In this document: positions 1 through 8,894 of the stretch, piece after piece | Layout of the letters: the number at the start of each line of letters is the position of its first letter | How positions within the stretch are numbered: the stretch's first letter is position 1 | Assembly (NCBI RefSeq): GCF_030505195.1 | Contig: NZ_CP129672.1 | Location: 310,001-374,000, forward strand | DNA length: 64,000 bases | Source of the DNA: Comamonas testosteroni | GTDB taxonomy: Bacteria > Pseudomonadota > Gammaproteobacteria > Burkholderiales > Burkholderiaceae_C | Direction of reading: 5' to 3' | Notes under the pieces: model-generated | The model's database searches: none | What the model saw: only the letters and a program-made list of their open reading frames with translations | What the model was told of the DNA's origin: nothing | Program-made: the position numbers and the translations under genes

Positions 1-269
1 GCACGACGCCGGGTCTGCTGCACACGCGCCGAATGAGTGGCGGGCAAGGGCATCTCGCCCTGCAAAGCGCTGCATTGCGTCGCTTCCCAAGCTGCCATGG
101 CAGCCTGCGCCGCCTGTTCGTTCGCCGGCTCCCTGGCACGCCAGCGCGCCAGCGCCTCGGTCGCAGCCTGCGCCGCTTCAGGACTTGCGCCATGCTGGCG
201 CGCAATCAGCAACAAGGCATGCTCCAGGCGCTTGCGATCCGGCATGCCGAAGGAAACGTCGACACTCAT
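1..269 (-). CDS. FecR-type anti-sigma/sigma regulator, N-terminal part (runs off the window)
   Basis: Only the first ~89 codons are present; the gene continues past base 1. The visible N-terminus (start MSVDVSFGMPDRKRL) is rich in Ala/Arg/Glu and has the helical look of the cytoplasmic DUF4880 domain of FecR proteins, including an ARW-type segment (ALARWRAREPA). In the Fec family this domain binds the ECF sigma factor, while the missing C-terminal part would span the inner membrane and receive a TonB-receptor signal. Its ATG overlaps the stop of the upstream sigma gene (ATGA), the usual fecI-fecR coupling. The call rests on this arrangement plus the N-terminal pattern; the membrane and periplasmic parts cannot be seen. 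Confidence 0.75.
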   Translation of the reverse strand, partial: MSVDVSFGMPDRKRLEHALLLIARQHGASPEAAQAATEALARWRAREPANEQAAQAAMAAWEATQCSALQGEMPLPATHSARVQQTRRR

Positions 270-733
270 GAGGTCAGCCCCATGCAATCACACACGGCAC
301 GCACCACATGCTTTTCGATGGCAGCTTCGCTGATATTCATATGCGCTGCAGCCTCGGCATGGCTTAAGCCATAGATGCGCACCAGCACAAACACCTCGCG
401 GCGCTTGCGCGGCATGGCCTGCAAACGGCGAGACAGCAGGACCAGCTGCTGTCTCCCTTGCGCCTGCCGCTCGGGCGAGGGAGCTTCGTCCGCAGCCACC
501 ACGGCCAAGGTCTGCAGCATGCGGGCTTCGGCAGTGCGGCGGCGTGCATCGTCGATCACGATGTTCTTGCCGGTACGAAACAGCAGTGCCCGCAAGTCCC
601 GTACCGCAAGCTCTCGCGACTGCATGGCAAATACCCGGGCATAGCTTTCCTGCACCACATCTGCAGCCGCATCCCGGCTATTGAGCGAGCGAGCAAAGAA
701 ACTGACGAGTTCTGCGTAATAGTGCGCAACCAC
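266..733 (-). CDS. ECF sigma factor, FecI-like
   Basis: A 155-residue protein of the ECF sigma-70 family. The N-terminal half shows sigma region 2 (ADVVQESYARVF at about 24-35) and the C-terminal half region 4 with a helix-turn-helix (IYGLSHAEAAAHMNISEAAI). FecI-type factors direct RNA polymerase to an iron-siderophore receptor operon when released or activated by FecR. The start is GTG with a GAGG Shine-Dalgarno 7 bases upstream. The partner fecR follows with an overlapping start, and a Fur-type palindrome lies about 100 bases upstream, so iron-repressed expression is expected. The receptor gene it serves is probably beyond base 1. Confidence 0.85.
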   Translation of the reverse strand: MVAHYYAELVSFFARSLNSRDAAADVVQESYARVFAMQSRELAVRDLRALLFRTGKNIVIDDARRRTAEARMLQTLAVVAADEAPSPERQAQGRQQLVLLSRRLQAMPRKRREVFVLVRIYGLSHAEAAAHMNISEAAIEKHVVRAVCDCMGLTS

Positions 734-831
734 GGATACACCTCGACCTCTTGCGAGGCATGCCGCCCAGGCTCCGGAATCGGCCGCAAAGCATGCAGCT
801 ACGGAGCGGGAAAGTGCAGACTTTATCAGAA

Positions 832-850
832 AATGAGAATCAATCTCATT
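832..850. promoter_or_regulatory. Fur-box-like palindrome upstream of the sigma gene
   Basis: The 19-base sequence AATGAGAATCAATCTCATT is an inverted repeat with 7-base arms (AATGAGA/TCTCATT), and a further GATGAGAAAATCTC follows directly. It resembles the GATAATGATAATCATTATC Fur consensus in spacing and AT/GA pattern. It lies about 100 bases upstream of the FecI-like start. Binding is inferred. Confidence 0.65.
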
Positions 851-931
851 GATGAGAAAATCTCAAAGCCTCTTCGCATCGATACAGAGCCCGCGTCGCG
901 ACAGGCTTTGCGCCTGCGGCTCCATCACTGA

Positions 932-1837
932 TCAAATCGCGTAATACCAGCGCTTGACCGCCTCGCCAGCCCTGGCCAGCACGGCCTCACGCCCTGCACC
1001 ATCGAGCTGGCTGCCGGTCAGATAGGCCGTCACCAGCAGCGGCGCAGATTGCTCGGTAGGCCAGACGATAAGGGTGTCGCAGGCCGTGCCCCTCTCGCCG
1101 GTGCCTGTCTTGCCACCCACCTTCCAGTCGCCGGGCATGCCGGCGCGCAGGCGCTTGTCACCGGTTCGGCTGTCCACCAGCCACTGCTGCAGCAGGGCGC
1201 GGCCATAGCCCTCCAGCACATCGCCCAGCAGCAACTTCTGCAAGCTTTGCAACATGGCCTGCGGCGTCGTGGTGTCGCGTTCATCGCCGGCCAGCGCCGT
1301 GTTCAGCGAAGGTTCGTTGCGGTCCAGCCTGGTGGTGCCGTCACCCAGTTCGCGCAGCCATTGCGTCAGCGCCGCCGGCCCGCCGCTGGCCTCCAGCAGC
1401 ACATTGGCCGCCGTGTTGTCGCTGACAAGCACCATCGCTTCACACAACTCCTGCACCGTCATGCCGCCATTGGCACCCGCGCGCTTTTCGGAGATCGGCG
1501 ACCAGGCCACGACTTCGGAAGGAGAGTAATAGAGCTTGCGCCACAGACGCGTTTCATCTCGCTGTGCCAGATACAGCATGCGTGCGGCCAACAAGGTCTT
1601 GAAGGTGCTGCACATGGGAAAGCGCTCGTCGCCACGCCAGCCTGCCTCGGCACCGCTGACGGTATCCAGCACATACAGGCCGAACCGGCCCTGGGCCTGA
1701 TTTTCCAGCACCGCCAACTCGTCGCTCAATGTTCTCGCTGCTGCGGCTTGCTGCTTGGAGATAAAAGCACAGCCGCTCAGTCCCCAGGCCCCCAGACCCA
1801 AGGCCAGTCCTGTTGTCAGCATGCTGCGTCGTTGCAT
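932..1837 (-). CDS. Class A beta-lactamase (serine)
   Basis: A 301-residue precursor. The N-terminus carries a twin-arginine-like RRSML and a lipobox-like LSGC (Cys23), so it is exported and may be a lipoprotein. All class A active-site motifs are present: STFK at 77-80 (nucleophile Ser77, Lys80), SDN at 139-141, Glu175 in RNEPSLN (the omega-loop general base), and KTG at 243-245. Such enzymes hydrolyse penicillins and some cephalosporins in the periplasm. It is divergent from an AmpR-type LysR gene, the classical inducible arrangement (ampR/ampC, penR/penA), so induction by cell-wall fragments is likely. The exact subgroup and spectrum cannot be read from motifs alone. Confidence 0.93.
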   Translation of the reverse strand: MQRRSMLTTGLALGLGAWGLSGCAFISKQQAAAARTLSDELAVLENQAQGRFGLYVLDTVSGAEAGWRGDERFPMCSTFKTLLAARMLYLAQRDETRLWRKLYYSPSEVVAWSPISEKRAGANGGMTVQELCEAMVLVSDNTAANVLLEASGGPAALTQWLRELGDGTTRLDRNEPSLNTALAGDERDTTTPQAMLQSLQKLLLGDVLEGYGRALLQQWLVDSRTGDKRLRAGMPGDWKVGGKTGTGERGTACDTLIVWPTEQSAPLLVTAYLTGSQLDGAGREAVLARAGEAVKRWYYAI

Positions 1838-1950
1838 AAGATCCTCTTTTGGTTAACTGCCATGGTTTGAAGCATAAATCGGTAGATCCCTACGAACCAG
1901 CAGTAATAATTGACACGATCCATTAGAAAAACTTTTATCTTGATTGAGAT
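1838..1950. promoter_or_regulatory. Divergent promoter/operator between bla and ampR-type gene
   Basis: This 113-base intergenic region is AT-rich on the regulator side and would carry both start sites and the LysR-type operator. I see LysR-style T-N11-A candidates but no operator clear enough to delimit. Confidence 0.45.
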
Positions 1951-2814
1951 ATGCAGCTACCACTGAACGCCTTGCGCATGTTTGATGCGGCCGCACGTCA
2001 CCTGAGCCTGACCCGCGCAGCACAGGAGCTGCATGTGACGCAGGCCGCCGTCAGCCAGCACATCCGCAATCTCGAAGAGCGCCTGGGCAAACCTTTGTTT
2101 CGCCGCCTGCCGCGCGGCCTGGCCCTGACCGACGAAGGCCAGGCTTTGTGGCCAGTGGTGGCACAGAGCTTCGAGCGCATAGAGCAATCGCTGCAGCAGG
2201 TGGCTGAGCCACGACCGCGTGAAATTCTGACCGTGGGCGTGGTCGGCACTTTTGCCATCGGCTGGCTGATCCCCAGACTGAGCCAGTTCCAGCAGTTGCA
2301 TCCCTATATAGACCTCAGGCTGCTGACCAATAACAATCGCGTGGATCTGGCCGGCGAAGGACTGGACGCCGCCGTGCGCTTTGGCGACGGAGCCTGGCAT
2401 GGCACGCACGCGCAGATGCTGCTGCGCGCGCCGCTGTCTCCCATGTGCACCCCCGTGCTGGCACAACAGCTGCGCGAGCCTGCCGACCTGGCCCGGCAAA
2501 CCCTGCTGCGTTCCTATCGCACGCAGGAATGGGAAGGCTGGTTTGCCGGCCTGGACCAGACTGCCCCGCTGGCGCGTGGAGCCATGTTCGACTCTTCGCT
2601 GACGCTGGCTGAGGCCGCCGCCCAGGGCGCAGGCGTTGCCTTGCTGCCGGCGCGCATGTTCGAGCACATGCTGCAACAGGGTCGGCTGGTGCGCCCTTTT
2701 GCCCATGAGGTCGACACCGGCGCCTACTGGCTGACCTATCTCAAGTCACGTCAGGCCAGCTCCGCCTTGCAGACCTTCAGACAGTGGCTGATGACCCAGC
2801 TGCAAACCGACTGA
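1951..2814 (+). CDS. ampR: LysR-type regulator of the AmpR/GcvA group
   Basis: A 287-residue LysR protein with an N-terminal winged HTH (LTRAAQELHVTQAAVSQHI, about 20-38) and a C-terminal sensor domain. The sensor contains stretches typical of AmpR, notably VGTFAIGWLIPRL and AAVRFGDGAWHGTHA. AmpR proteins activate a divergent beta-lactamase gene when bound by muropeptides and repress it when bound by UDP-MurNAc-pentapeptide. Its position opposite the class A beta-lactamase fits that role. The ATG at 1951 lies just after GATTGAGAT, a weak ribosome-binding site. A GcvA-type function is the alternative, but gene context favours beta-lactamase control. Confidence 0.85.
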   Translation: MQLPLNALRMFDAAARHLSLTRAAQELHVTQAAVSQHIRNLEERLGKPLFRRLPRGLALTDEGQALWPVVAQSFERIEQSLQQVAEPRPREILTVGVVGTFAIGWLIPRLSQFQQLHPYIDLRLLTNNNRVDLAGEGLDAAVRFGDGAWHGTHAQMLLRAPLSPMCTPVLAQQLREPADLARQTLLRSYRTQEWEGWFAGLDQTAPLARGAMFDSSLTLAEAAAQGAGVALLPARMFEHMLQQGRLVRPFAHEVDTGAYWLTYLKSRQASSALQTFRQWLMTQLQTD

Positions 2815-2952
2815 AACAAGCGCCCTGCAGCGAATAAACCTTTTCGCATCAAGAGTTTCAAGCTATCAATCCGTGAGCACTCCACCGCATCTAAGCCGCA
2901 CAGGTCTGCATGGCTTCAGAGCAACAGGTACAGTACACGCCCAGCAAGCGCC

Positions 2953-3669
2953 ATGGCGCTTTGGTTTTATTCATCTCATCAGACACCTGCCTTGACTGCC
3001 GCTGCCACCCTGCCCGTCCTGTACTCCTTCCGCCGCTGCCCCTATGCCATTCGCGCCCGTCTGGCGCTGGCCCATGCGGGCCTGGCTTGTGAACTGCGTG
3101 AAATCAATCTGCGCAACAAGCCGCAGGCACTGCTCGACGCATCGCCCAAGGGCACGGTGCCCGTGCTGGTGCTGCAGGACGGCAAAGTGATTGACCAGAG
3201 CCTGGAGGTGATGCTGCATGCGCTGCGCGACAACGACCCCGATGGCTGGCTGCAGCCCACGCATGGCAGCCTGGAGGACATGCTGGCTCTGATCGAGCGC
3301 AATGACGGCTTCTTCAAACAGGCTCTCGACCGCTGCAAATACCCCGAGCGCCATGACGCCGAGGCCGTGAACCAGGCCCAGGCCGATGCGCTGACCTGGC
3401 TGTCGGCCCTGAACGATCAGCTCGAGGAGACCGGCTATCTGTTCGGACTGAACCCCAGCCTGGCCGATATGGCACTACGCCCCTTTGTGCGCCAGTACGC
3501 GCGCATTGACGAAGCACAGTGGAACGAGCAGCCCTGGCCTCATCTGCAGCATTGGCTGCAGCGCTGGATTGACTCGGCCCTGTTTGCCGAAGTCATGGAA
3601 ACCTATCCGGGCTGGGTGCCGGGCAGCAAGGGGCCGACCTTTGTTGGCGAGAGTGTGGAAAGCCTCTGA
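2953..3669 (+). CDS. Glutathione S-transferase family protein
   Basis: A 238-residue protein. After a short N-terminal extension, a thioredoxin-like domain begins at about residue 20 with RRCPYAIRAR, the CPYA active site seen in omega/beta-type GSTs and glutaredoxin-like GSTs. The glutathione-binding KGTVPVLVL and a Q-S pair (DQSLEVMLHAL) follow. The rest is the all-helical C-terminal domain with the expected aromatic patches. Such proteins conjugate or reduce electrophiles with glutathione in the cytoplasm; the substrate is unknown. The first ATG lacks an obvious Shine-Dalgarno, and a start nearer the thioredoxin fold is possible. A bidirectional hairpin follows the gene. Confidence 0.85.
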   Translation: MALWFYSSHQTPALTAAATLPVLYSFRRCPYAIRARLALAHAGLACELREINLRNKPQALLDASPKGTVPVLVLQDGKVIDQSLEVMLHALRDNDPDGWLQPTHGSLEDMLALIERNDGFFKQALDRCKYPERHDAEAVNQAQADALTWLSALNDQLEETGYLFGLNPSLADMALRPFVRQYARIDEAQWNEQPWPHLQHWLQRWIDSALFAEVMETYPGWVPGSKGPTFVGESVESL

Positions 3670-3724
3670 TGGCGCAACCAGAGCTGCGAACGCTTGATTG
3701 ACAGCTATGGCAAGCGTGTCAGAA

Positions 3725-3769
3725 CCATCAAAAAACCCGGCAGCTTCCGCTTGCCGGGTTTTTTGATGG
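3725..3769. terminator. Bidirectional rho-independent terminator
   Basis: A nearly perfect hairpin with stem CCATCAAAAAACCCGGCA against TGCCGGGTTTTTTGATGG and a short loop. It has A-tracts on one side and T-tracts on the other, so it can end both the rightward GST gene and the leftward dsbB gene. Confidence 0.9.
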
Positions 3770-3787
3770 CATTGCCGTCAACGGGAA

Positions 3788-4291
3788 TTAGCGCTTCGCG
3801 CCCTTGAACAGCAGCACCGCCAAAATCACGAAAAACGCCACAAAGCAGACAAACGACCAGTTGGCAATGGAGCCGCCCAGCAAGGTCCAGTCAATCGCCG
3901 CACAGTCGCCCGAGCCCTGGAAGATCATGGGAATGGAGCGGCTGAAGGAGTAGTGCTCGATCATTCCATAGAAGTCACGGCCGCAGGTCGCAAACTCGGG
4001 GGGATACCACTGCAACCAGCTCTGGCGTGCAGCCACAAATGCGCCGAAACCGCTGGACAGCAGCGCCAGAACGCCGAAGCTCATCCACCAGCTTTTTTGA
4101 CCTCTAAGGCTTGCCAGGCCCGTGAAGATAGCTACCAAAATCAGTGCATAGCGCTGCACGATGCACATGGGACAAGGCTCCAGGCCCACCACATGCTGCA
4201 GGTAAAGGCCAAACGCCAGCATGGCCACACAGGCCACGCTGATGAGCGCCAGGACGCGCCGCGGCGCGGTTTCAAACCATTGAAGCATCAT
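3788..4291 (-). CDS. dsbB: Disulfide bond formation protein B
   Basis: A 167-residue inner-membrane protein with four hydrophobic segments. The N-terminal periplasmic loop has Cys40-Pro-Met-Cys43 (EPCPMC), and the second periplasmic loop has Cys103 (FATCGRDF) and Cys130 (GSGDC), the four essential cysteines of DsbB. The protein reoxidises periplasmic DsbA and passes electrons to quinone. Length is normal for the family. It is monocistronic, with a terminator just downstream. An intergenic repeat separates it from cysA. Confidence 0.96.
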   Translation of the reverse strand: MMLQWFETAPRRVLALISVACVAMLAFGLYLQHVVGLEPCPMCIVQRYALILVAIFTGLASLRGQKSWWMSFGVLALLSSGFGAFVAARQSWLQWYPPEFATCGRDFYGMIEHYSFSRSIPMIFQGSGDCAAIDWTLLGGSIANWSFVCFVAFFVILAVLLFKGAKR

Positions 4292-4374
4292 TCTCTTTCT
4301 GCGAAATTAACGGATCATGCCTGAGGCAAGGATAACGCCCCCCTGCACCTGCACGACTCCTTTCGCAGGAGACA

Positions 4375-4462
4375 CCCAGGACGCGCGCTGCCGCGCACCG
4401 GGGGTATCGTCACCCTCCCACAAAGCGCGAGAGGGTGAAGGCGCACAGCGCCTCAGGGGGTA
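4375..4462. repeat. Dispersed intergenic repeat, copy 1 (after cysA)
   Basis: A GC-rich block with nested hairpins: CACCCTCCCA.. pairs with GAGAGGGTG, and GGCGCACAGCGCC is self-complementary. It ends GCGCCTCAGGGGGTA two bases from the cysA stop codon. Related blocks follow the stops of other leftward genes at about 7.6, 12.9 and 27.3 kb. It probably acts as an mRNA 3'-end hairpin or REP-like element. Confidence 0.6.
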
Positions 4463-5590
4463 TCAAATTCCAGCCGCCTCATCCAGGAACACCTTGGCAC
4501 GGCGCGGCGTCACCACCAGGGTTTCACCTTCGCGCAAGCCCATGTCCTTGAACTGCTGTGCGGGAATCTGGGCTTCAATCAACCCATCTTCCCCGGCATG
4601 GCTGGCATTTGGTGTGGTCTCGGAGGGAATAAGTTCCAGCCTGGCGATGGGGCCGACCACAATGGCCCGCGAAAGCTGGGCCACGATGCCTGTGGGGCGA
4701 CCCTGGGCATCGAGATTCTGGCCCGGGGAATAGCGCTCCACCTCCAGGTCATGGGGTCGCACATAGGCAAAAGCCTGGCTGTCCTTGGCACCGCGCGCAT
4801 CGCTGCTGTCGAGCTGCATGCCTTCGTCCAGATAGACCCGGCCGTCGCTGGCGCGCCCCTTGAACAGGTTGACATCGCCCAGGAAGCCATAGACAAACGG
4901 CGTGGCCGGGTTGTCCCAGACTTGCTGGGGCGTGCCTTCCTGCTCGATCTTGCCCTGGTTGATGACCACCACACGATCCGCCACCTCCAGGGCCTCCTCC
5001 TGGTCGTGGGTCACGAAGATGGAGGTCACATGCAACTCGTCGTGCAGCTGACGCAGCCAGCGGCGCAGCTCTTTGCGCACCTTGGCGTCCAGCGCACCAA
5101 AGGGCTCGTCAAGCAGCAGCACCTTGGGCTCGACGGCCAGGGCACGGGCCAGCGCAATACGCTGACGCTGGCCGCCCGAGAGCTGCGAGGGGTAGCGCTC
5201 GGCAATCCAGTCCAGCTGCACCAGTTTGAGCAGCTTCATGACCTTTTCCTTGATCACCGCCTCGCTGGGGCGTTCCTTGCGCGGCTTGACACGCAGGCCG
5301 AAGGCCACGTTCTCGAACACGGTCATGTGGCGGAACAGCGCATAGTGCTGAAACACAAAGCCCACGTTGCGGTCGCGCACATGCACATCGGTCGTGTCTT
5401 CGCCGCTGAAGTGGATGCTGCCCACATCGGCCGTCTCCAGACCCGCGATGATGCGCAGCAGCGTGGTCTTGCCGCAGCCCGAGGGGCCGAGCAAGGCGAT
5501 CAGCTCGCCAGATTTGATATCCAGACTCACATCGCGCAGGGCCTGAAAATCGCCGAACTGCTTGCTGACATTACGAATTTCGATACTCAT
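4463..5590 (-). CDS. cysA: Sulfate/thiosulfate ABC transporter, ATP-binding subunit
   Basis: A 375-residue cytoplasmic ATPase that powers sulfate/thiosulfate import with CysT and CysW. It has Walker [10 protein letters not shown] (about 33-41), the Q-loop region ([10 protein letters not shown]), ABC signature LSGGQRQR, Walker [12 protein letters not shown] and a His switch THD. The C-terminal ~120 residues form the TOBE-like regulatory domain typical of CysA. I start at the ATG giving [13 protein letters not shown] longer open frame upstream runs back into cysW but has no ABC homology. It is last in a leftward sbp-cysT-cysW-cysA cluster, 29 bases after cysW. CysB-type control is expected from family knowledge. 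Confidence 0.95.
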   Translation of the reverse strand: MSIEIRNVSKQFGDFQALRDVSLDIKSGELIALLGPSGCGKTTLLRIIAGLETADVGSIHFSGEDTTDVHVRDRNVGFVFQHYALFRHMTVFENVAFGLRVKPRKERPSEAVIKEKVMKLLKLVQLDWIAERYPSQLSGGQRQRIALARALAVEPKVLLLDEPFGALDAKVRKELRRWLRQLHDELHVTSIFVTHDQEEALEVADRVVVINQGKIEQEGTPQQVWDNPATPFVYGFLGDVNLFKGRASDGRVYLDEGMQLDSSDARGAKDSQAFAYVRPHDLEVERYSPGQNLDAQGRPTGIVAQLSRAIVVGPIARLELIPSETTPNASHAGEDGLIEAQIPAQQFKDMGLREGETLVVTPRRAKVFLDEAAGI

Positions 5591-5619
5591 GATGAATCTC
5601 TTGTTCTGATCCCGGCAGC

Positions 5620-6660
5620 TCAGGCTGCCTTGGCGGTTTGGTTCGTTGCGAGGCTGATCGGGCCTGGACGCTCGGGCGGTGCTTCGGCTGCGGCCTTGGC
5701 CTGCTGCTCGGCACGCCATTCGGCGAGGGACTTGATGACCAGCGTCACCAGCGCCAGCAGCGCCAGCAGCGATGCCACGGCAAAGGCGGCAGCCGCCTGA
5801 TAGTCGGCATACAGCACTTCCACATGCAAAGGCATGGTGTTGGTCTGGCCCCGGATATGGCCGGAAACCACGGACACGGCGCCGAATTCGCCCATGGCGC
5901 GCGCATTGCACAGAATCACGCCATAGACCAGACCCCATTTGATATTGGGCAGGGTGACATTCCAGAAGGTCTGCCAGCCCGAGGCTCCGAGCACGATGGC
6001 GGCCTGCTCCTCGTCACTGCCCTGGGCCTGCATCAGCGGAATCAGTTCACGGGCGATGAAGGGGAAGGTCACGAACACGGTGGCCAGCACGATGCCGGGC
6101 ACGGCAAAGATGATCTGGATCTCGTGCTCGGCCAGCCAAGGGCCCAGCCAGCCATTGGCGCCGAAAACCAGCACATACATCAGACCCGCGACCACGGGCG
6201 AGATGGAGAACGGCAGGTCGATCAAGGTCGTCAAAAATGCCTTGCCCTTGAACTCGTACTTGGCAATACACCACGCTGCCGCCACACCGAAGACCAGATT
6301 CAAGGGCACGGCAATCAGCGCCGTGATCAGCGTGAGCTTGATGGAAGAGATCGCATCGGGCTCGCCCAGCGCCGTGACGTAGACATCCCAGCCCTTGCGC
6401 AATGCCTCGCCGAAGACGGACAACAGCGGCAGGATCAGGAACACCAGCATGAAAAGCAGGGCCACCGTGGTCAGAACCCAGCGCACCCAGCGCGGCTCGG
6501 TCGTGGTCATCTTCTCCAGCTTGGCGCTCTTGGGCGGGGCCGTGATCTTGTACAGCGCGACCAGCACGACCAGGGCAATCGCGACGATGGTGATGAGGTG
6601 TGCCCAGATGGGCAGCAGATTGGGGAACAGCGCTTGAATGGCTGCATGAATCGAAGACAT
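5620..6660 (-). CDS. cysW: Sulfate ABC transporter permease CysW
   Basis: A 346-residue inner-membrane permease with about seven hydrophobic segments and the cytoplasmic EAA loop ([19 protein letters not shown]) that docks on CysA. It imports sulfate/thiosulfate with CysT. It has about 50 extra N-terminal residues, including one additional hydrophobic segment ([19 protein letters not shown]), compared with the ~290-residue E. coli protein. An internal start at MTTTEPRW is possible. I keep the upstream ATG because it sits one base after the cysT stop, implying translational coupling. A charged and Pro/Ala-rich tail closes the protein. Confidence 0.92.
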   Translation of the reverse strand: MSSIHAAIQALFPNLLPIWAHLITIVAIALVVLVALYKITAPPKSAKLEKMTTTEPRWVRWVLTTVALLFMLVFLILPLLSVFGEALRKGWDVYVTALGEPDAISSIKLTLITALIAVPLNLVFGVAAAWCIAKYEFKGKAFLTTLIDLPFSISPVVAGLMYVLVFGANGWLGPWLAEHEIQIIFAVPGIVLATVFVTFPFIARELIPLMQAQGSDEEQAAIVLGASGWQTFWNVTLPNIKWGLVYGVILCNARAMGEFGAVSVVSGHIRGQTNTMPLHVEVLYADYQAAAAFAVASLLALLALVTLVIKSLAEWRAEQQAKAAAEAPPERPGPISLATNQTAKAA

Positions 6661-6661
6661 C

Positions 6662-7519
6662 TCAGCGGCCTCCCTGCGCCTTGCGCTGCCATGCCTGCAG
6701 TGCGTTGATCAGCAGCAGCAATACAAAAGAGATCAGCAGCATGACCACGGCCACGGCCGTGGCACCGGCCACATCATGTTGATCGAGCTTGGCCATGATG
6801 ATCAGCGGAGTGATTTCCGAGACCATGGGAATATTGCCGGCAATGAAGATCACCGAGCCATATTCACCCACGGCACGCGCAAAAGCCATGGCAAAGCCGG
6901 TCAGCAGCGCCGGGCCGATATGCGGCAGGATGACCTTGTAGAAGATCTGCCAGCGCGATGCACCCAGGCTGGTCGCAGCCTCCTCCAGCTCCTTCTCGAA
7001 GTCTTCGAGCACCGGCTGTACGGTACGCACCACAAACGGCAGGCCGATGAAAATCAGCGCAATCGCGATGCCCTTGGGGTTGTAGGCCATCTGGATGCCC
7101 AGCGACTCGAAGTACTGCCCGATCCAGCCGTTACCCGCATACAGCGCCGACAGCGAGATGCCGGCCACGGCGGTGGGCAGCGCAAACGGCAGATCGACCA
7201 GCGCGTCCACCACCTTCTTGCCGGGGAACTGGTAGCGCACCAGCACCCAGGCAATCAGCATGCCGAACACCACGTTCACGCAGGCCGCGATAAAGGACAT
7301 GGTGAAGGACAGCTCGTAAGACGCCACCACGGCCGGAGCCGAGACTGCCGCCCAGAACTGCCCCCAGGTCAGAGTAAAACTGGCGGACAGCAAGGCCACC
7401 AGCGGGATGAGCACGATGATGCTCAGATAAAAAATGGTGTAGCCCAGCGTCAACCCGAAACCGGGCAACACTCGCTTGGCACTACGCGCCTTGCGGGGGG
7501 CTAGAGCAGCAGAGGACAT
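6662..7519 (-). CDS. cysT: Sulfate ABC transporter permease CysT (CysU)
   Basis: A permease of about 285 residues with multiple transmembrane segments and the EAA loop ([20 protein letters not shown]). It forms the membrane channel with CysW. The chosen ATG gives [13 protein letters not shown], which aligns in length with the ~277-residue E. coli CysU. A GTG 33 bases upstream (7552) would add 11 residues; neither has a strong Shine-Dalgarno. It couples to cysW through a one-base gap. A repeat element separates it from sbp upstream. Confidence 0.92.
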   Translation of the reverse strand: MSSAALAPRKARSAKRVLPGFGLTLGYTIFYLSIIVLIPLVALLSASFTLTWGQFWAAVSAPAVVASYELSFTMSFIAACVNVVFGMLIAWVLVRYQFPGKKVVDALVDLPFALPTAVAGISLSALYAGNGWIGQYFESLGIQMAYNPKGIAIALIFIGLPFVVRTVQPVLEDFEKELEEAATSLGASRWQIFYKVILPHIGPALLTGFAMAFARAVGEYGSVIFIAGNIPMVSEITPLIIMAKLDQHDVAGATAVAVVMLLISFVLLLLINALQAWQRKAQGGR

Positions 7520-7594
7520 ATTCAAAGACGAAACGGGGGGTGTGGATTTCACTGAAGGTCAATCAAGCACGGCCCAGCTCAAAAACATCGAGCA

Positions 7595-7675
7595 AGGGCC
7601 GTCCCGCAGCGAGGATGTTGTCCTCTCCCGCGCAGCGAGAGAGGAGGAAGCCGCAAAGCGGCCCGGGGGAGCCGG
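7595..7675. repeat. Dispersed intergenic repeat, copy 2 (between sbp and cysT)
   Basis: GC-rich block with hairpins: GTTGTCCTCTCCCGC.. against GAGAGAGGAGGA, and GCCGCAAAGCGGC. It lies immediately after the sbp stop codon in transcriptional order. It may attenuate transcription or stabilise the sbp message, allowing more binding protein than permease. That role is inferred from position. Confidence 0.55.
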
Positions 7676-8677
7676 TTACTTACCGGGGGTATACAGCTTG
7701 TCGAACTGGCCGCCATCATTGAAGTGCACCTTCTGCGCTTCGCTCAGCGAGCCGAAGTACTTGGCCACGGTGAACTGCTTGATGGGCTTGAACTGGTCGG
7801 CGTGCTTCTTGAGCACCGCTTCGGAGCGCGGACGAATCGCATGCTTGGCAGCGATTTCCTGGGCTTCGTCAGAGTACAGCCACTGCAGATAGTCGGTGGC
7901 CAGCTGGGTGGTTCCCTTCTTGGCCACGGTGCGCTCGACCACGGCCACGGGGTTCTCGGCCACGATGCTCACCGAGGGGTAGACGGCATCGACCTTGCCC
8001 TGGCCGAATTCACGGTCCACGGACACGACTTCGGATTCGAAGGTGATCAGCACATCGCCGATGTTGCGCTGCAAGAAGATGCTGGTCGCATCGCGGCCGC
8101 CCTTGCCCAGCACGGGCACGTTCTTGTAGAGCTTTTGCACGAATTCGGCCGCTTGCGCATCGGTGCCGCCCTTCTCACGTACCGAGCCCCAGGCGGCCAG
8201 ATAGGCGTAGCGACCATTGCCGCCGGTCTTGGGGTTGACCACCACGACCTTCACGTCGGGACGCACCAGATCGGACCAGTCCTTGATGTTCTTGGGGTTG
8301 CCGTTGCGCACCAGAAACAGCATGGTCGATGTAGTGGGCGATGCATCATGCGGGAACTTCTTGTTCCAGTCCTTGGCGACCACACCGTTCTGGGCCAGGA
8401 AATCCACATCGGTGGTCGTGTTGAAGGTCACCACATCGGCAGCCAGACCGTCATTGACAGCGCGGGCCTGGGCGCTGGAGCCGCCATGGGACTGGTCCAC
8501 CTTGATGTCCACGCCCTTGGTCTTCTTGTAATGGGCGATAAAGGCAGCGTTGTAATCCTTGTAGAACTCGCGCGCCACGTCATAGGAGACATTGAGCAGC
8601 TGAGTTTGCGCAGAGGCAGCGCCTGCTGCTGCCAGTGCGATGGATGCCAACAATGTCTTGAGCTTCACGGAATGCAT
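7676..8677 (-). CDS. sbp: Periplasmic sulfate-binding protein
   Basis: A 333-residue solute-binding protein with a clear signal peptide (TLLASIALAAAGAASAQ, cleavage after Ala-Ser-Ala). Family landmarks are LLNVSYDVAREFYKDYN near the mature N-terminus, SHGGSSAQARAV, and VVNPKTGGNGRYAYLAAWG, which in Sbp contribute backbone and Ser/Gly contacts to the sulfate ion. I start at the ATG giving MHSVKLKTL, since the longer frame adds non-signal residues. It heads the transport cluster; the strongly AT-rich upstream region is a candidate CysB-activated promoter. Confidence 0.95.
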   Translation of the reverse strand: MHSVKLKTLLASIALAAAGAASAQTQLLNVSYDVAREFYKDYNAAFIAHYKKTKGVDIKVDQSHGGSSAQARAVNDGLAADVVTFNTTTDVDFLAQNGVVAKDWNKKFPHDASPTTSTMLFLVRNGNPKNIKDWSDLVRPDVKVVVVNPKTGGNGRYAYLAAWGSVREKGGTDAQAAEFVQKLYKNVPVLGKGGRDATSIFLQRNIGDVLITFESEVVSVDREFGQGKVDAVYPSVSIVAENPVAVVERTVAKKGTTQLATDYLQWLYSDEAQEIAAKHAIRPRSEAVLKKHADQFKPIKQFTVAKYFGSLSEAQKVHFNDGGQFDKLYTPGK

Positions 8678-8699
8678 GGTTCGCAGCCTTTTCTTGAGC

Positions 8700-8815
8700 A
8701 ATGTGTATAGATGTAGACATTGTGCGAACGACCCCTTAAAACTCAAAAGAATATATTTTTCTTTGTTTTTCTGAAATTCGATATAAAGAATAAAACAGCA
8801 CGCAAAGCCAACGCG
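8700..8815 (-). promoter_or_regulatory. AT-rich promoter region of the sulfate transport operon
   Basis: An abrupt AT-rich island (runs such as AAAAGAATATATTTTTC and GATATAAAGAATAAAAC) lies upstream of sbp in otherwise GC-rich DNA. CysB sites are long and AT-rich, so this is where CysB would be expected to bind. No exact operator can be drawn by eye. Confidence 0.45.
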
Positions 8816-8894
8816 AAAAAAGCTGAAAGCGCTTTATCAGAAAGCACTTTCAGCTATCAAAAGTAAAGCGCGACCGGACACCTGAGCAAGGATT

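Noticed and set aside
5591..5938. Upstream extension of the cysA frame
   Set aside because: It has no ABC homology and overlaps the C-terminal end of cysW. The CysA family start is at 5590.
5638..6708. Long His/Gly/Gln-rich plus-strand frame opposite cysW
   Set aside because: Typical antisense shadow of a high-GC membrane protein gene; no family resemblance.
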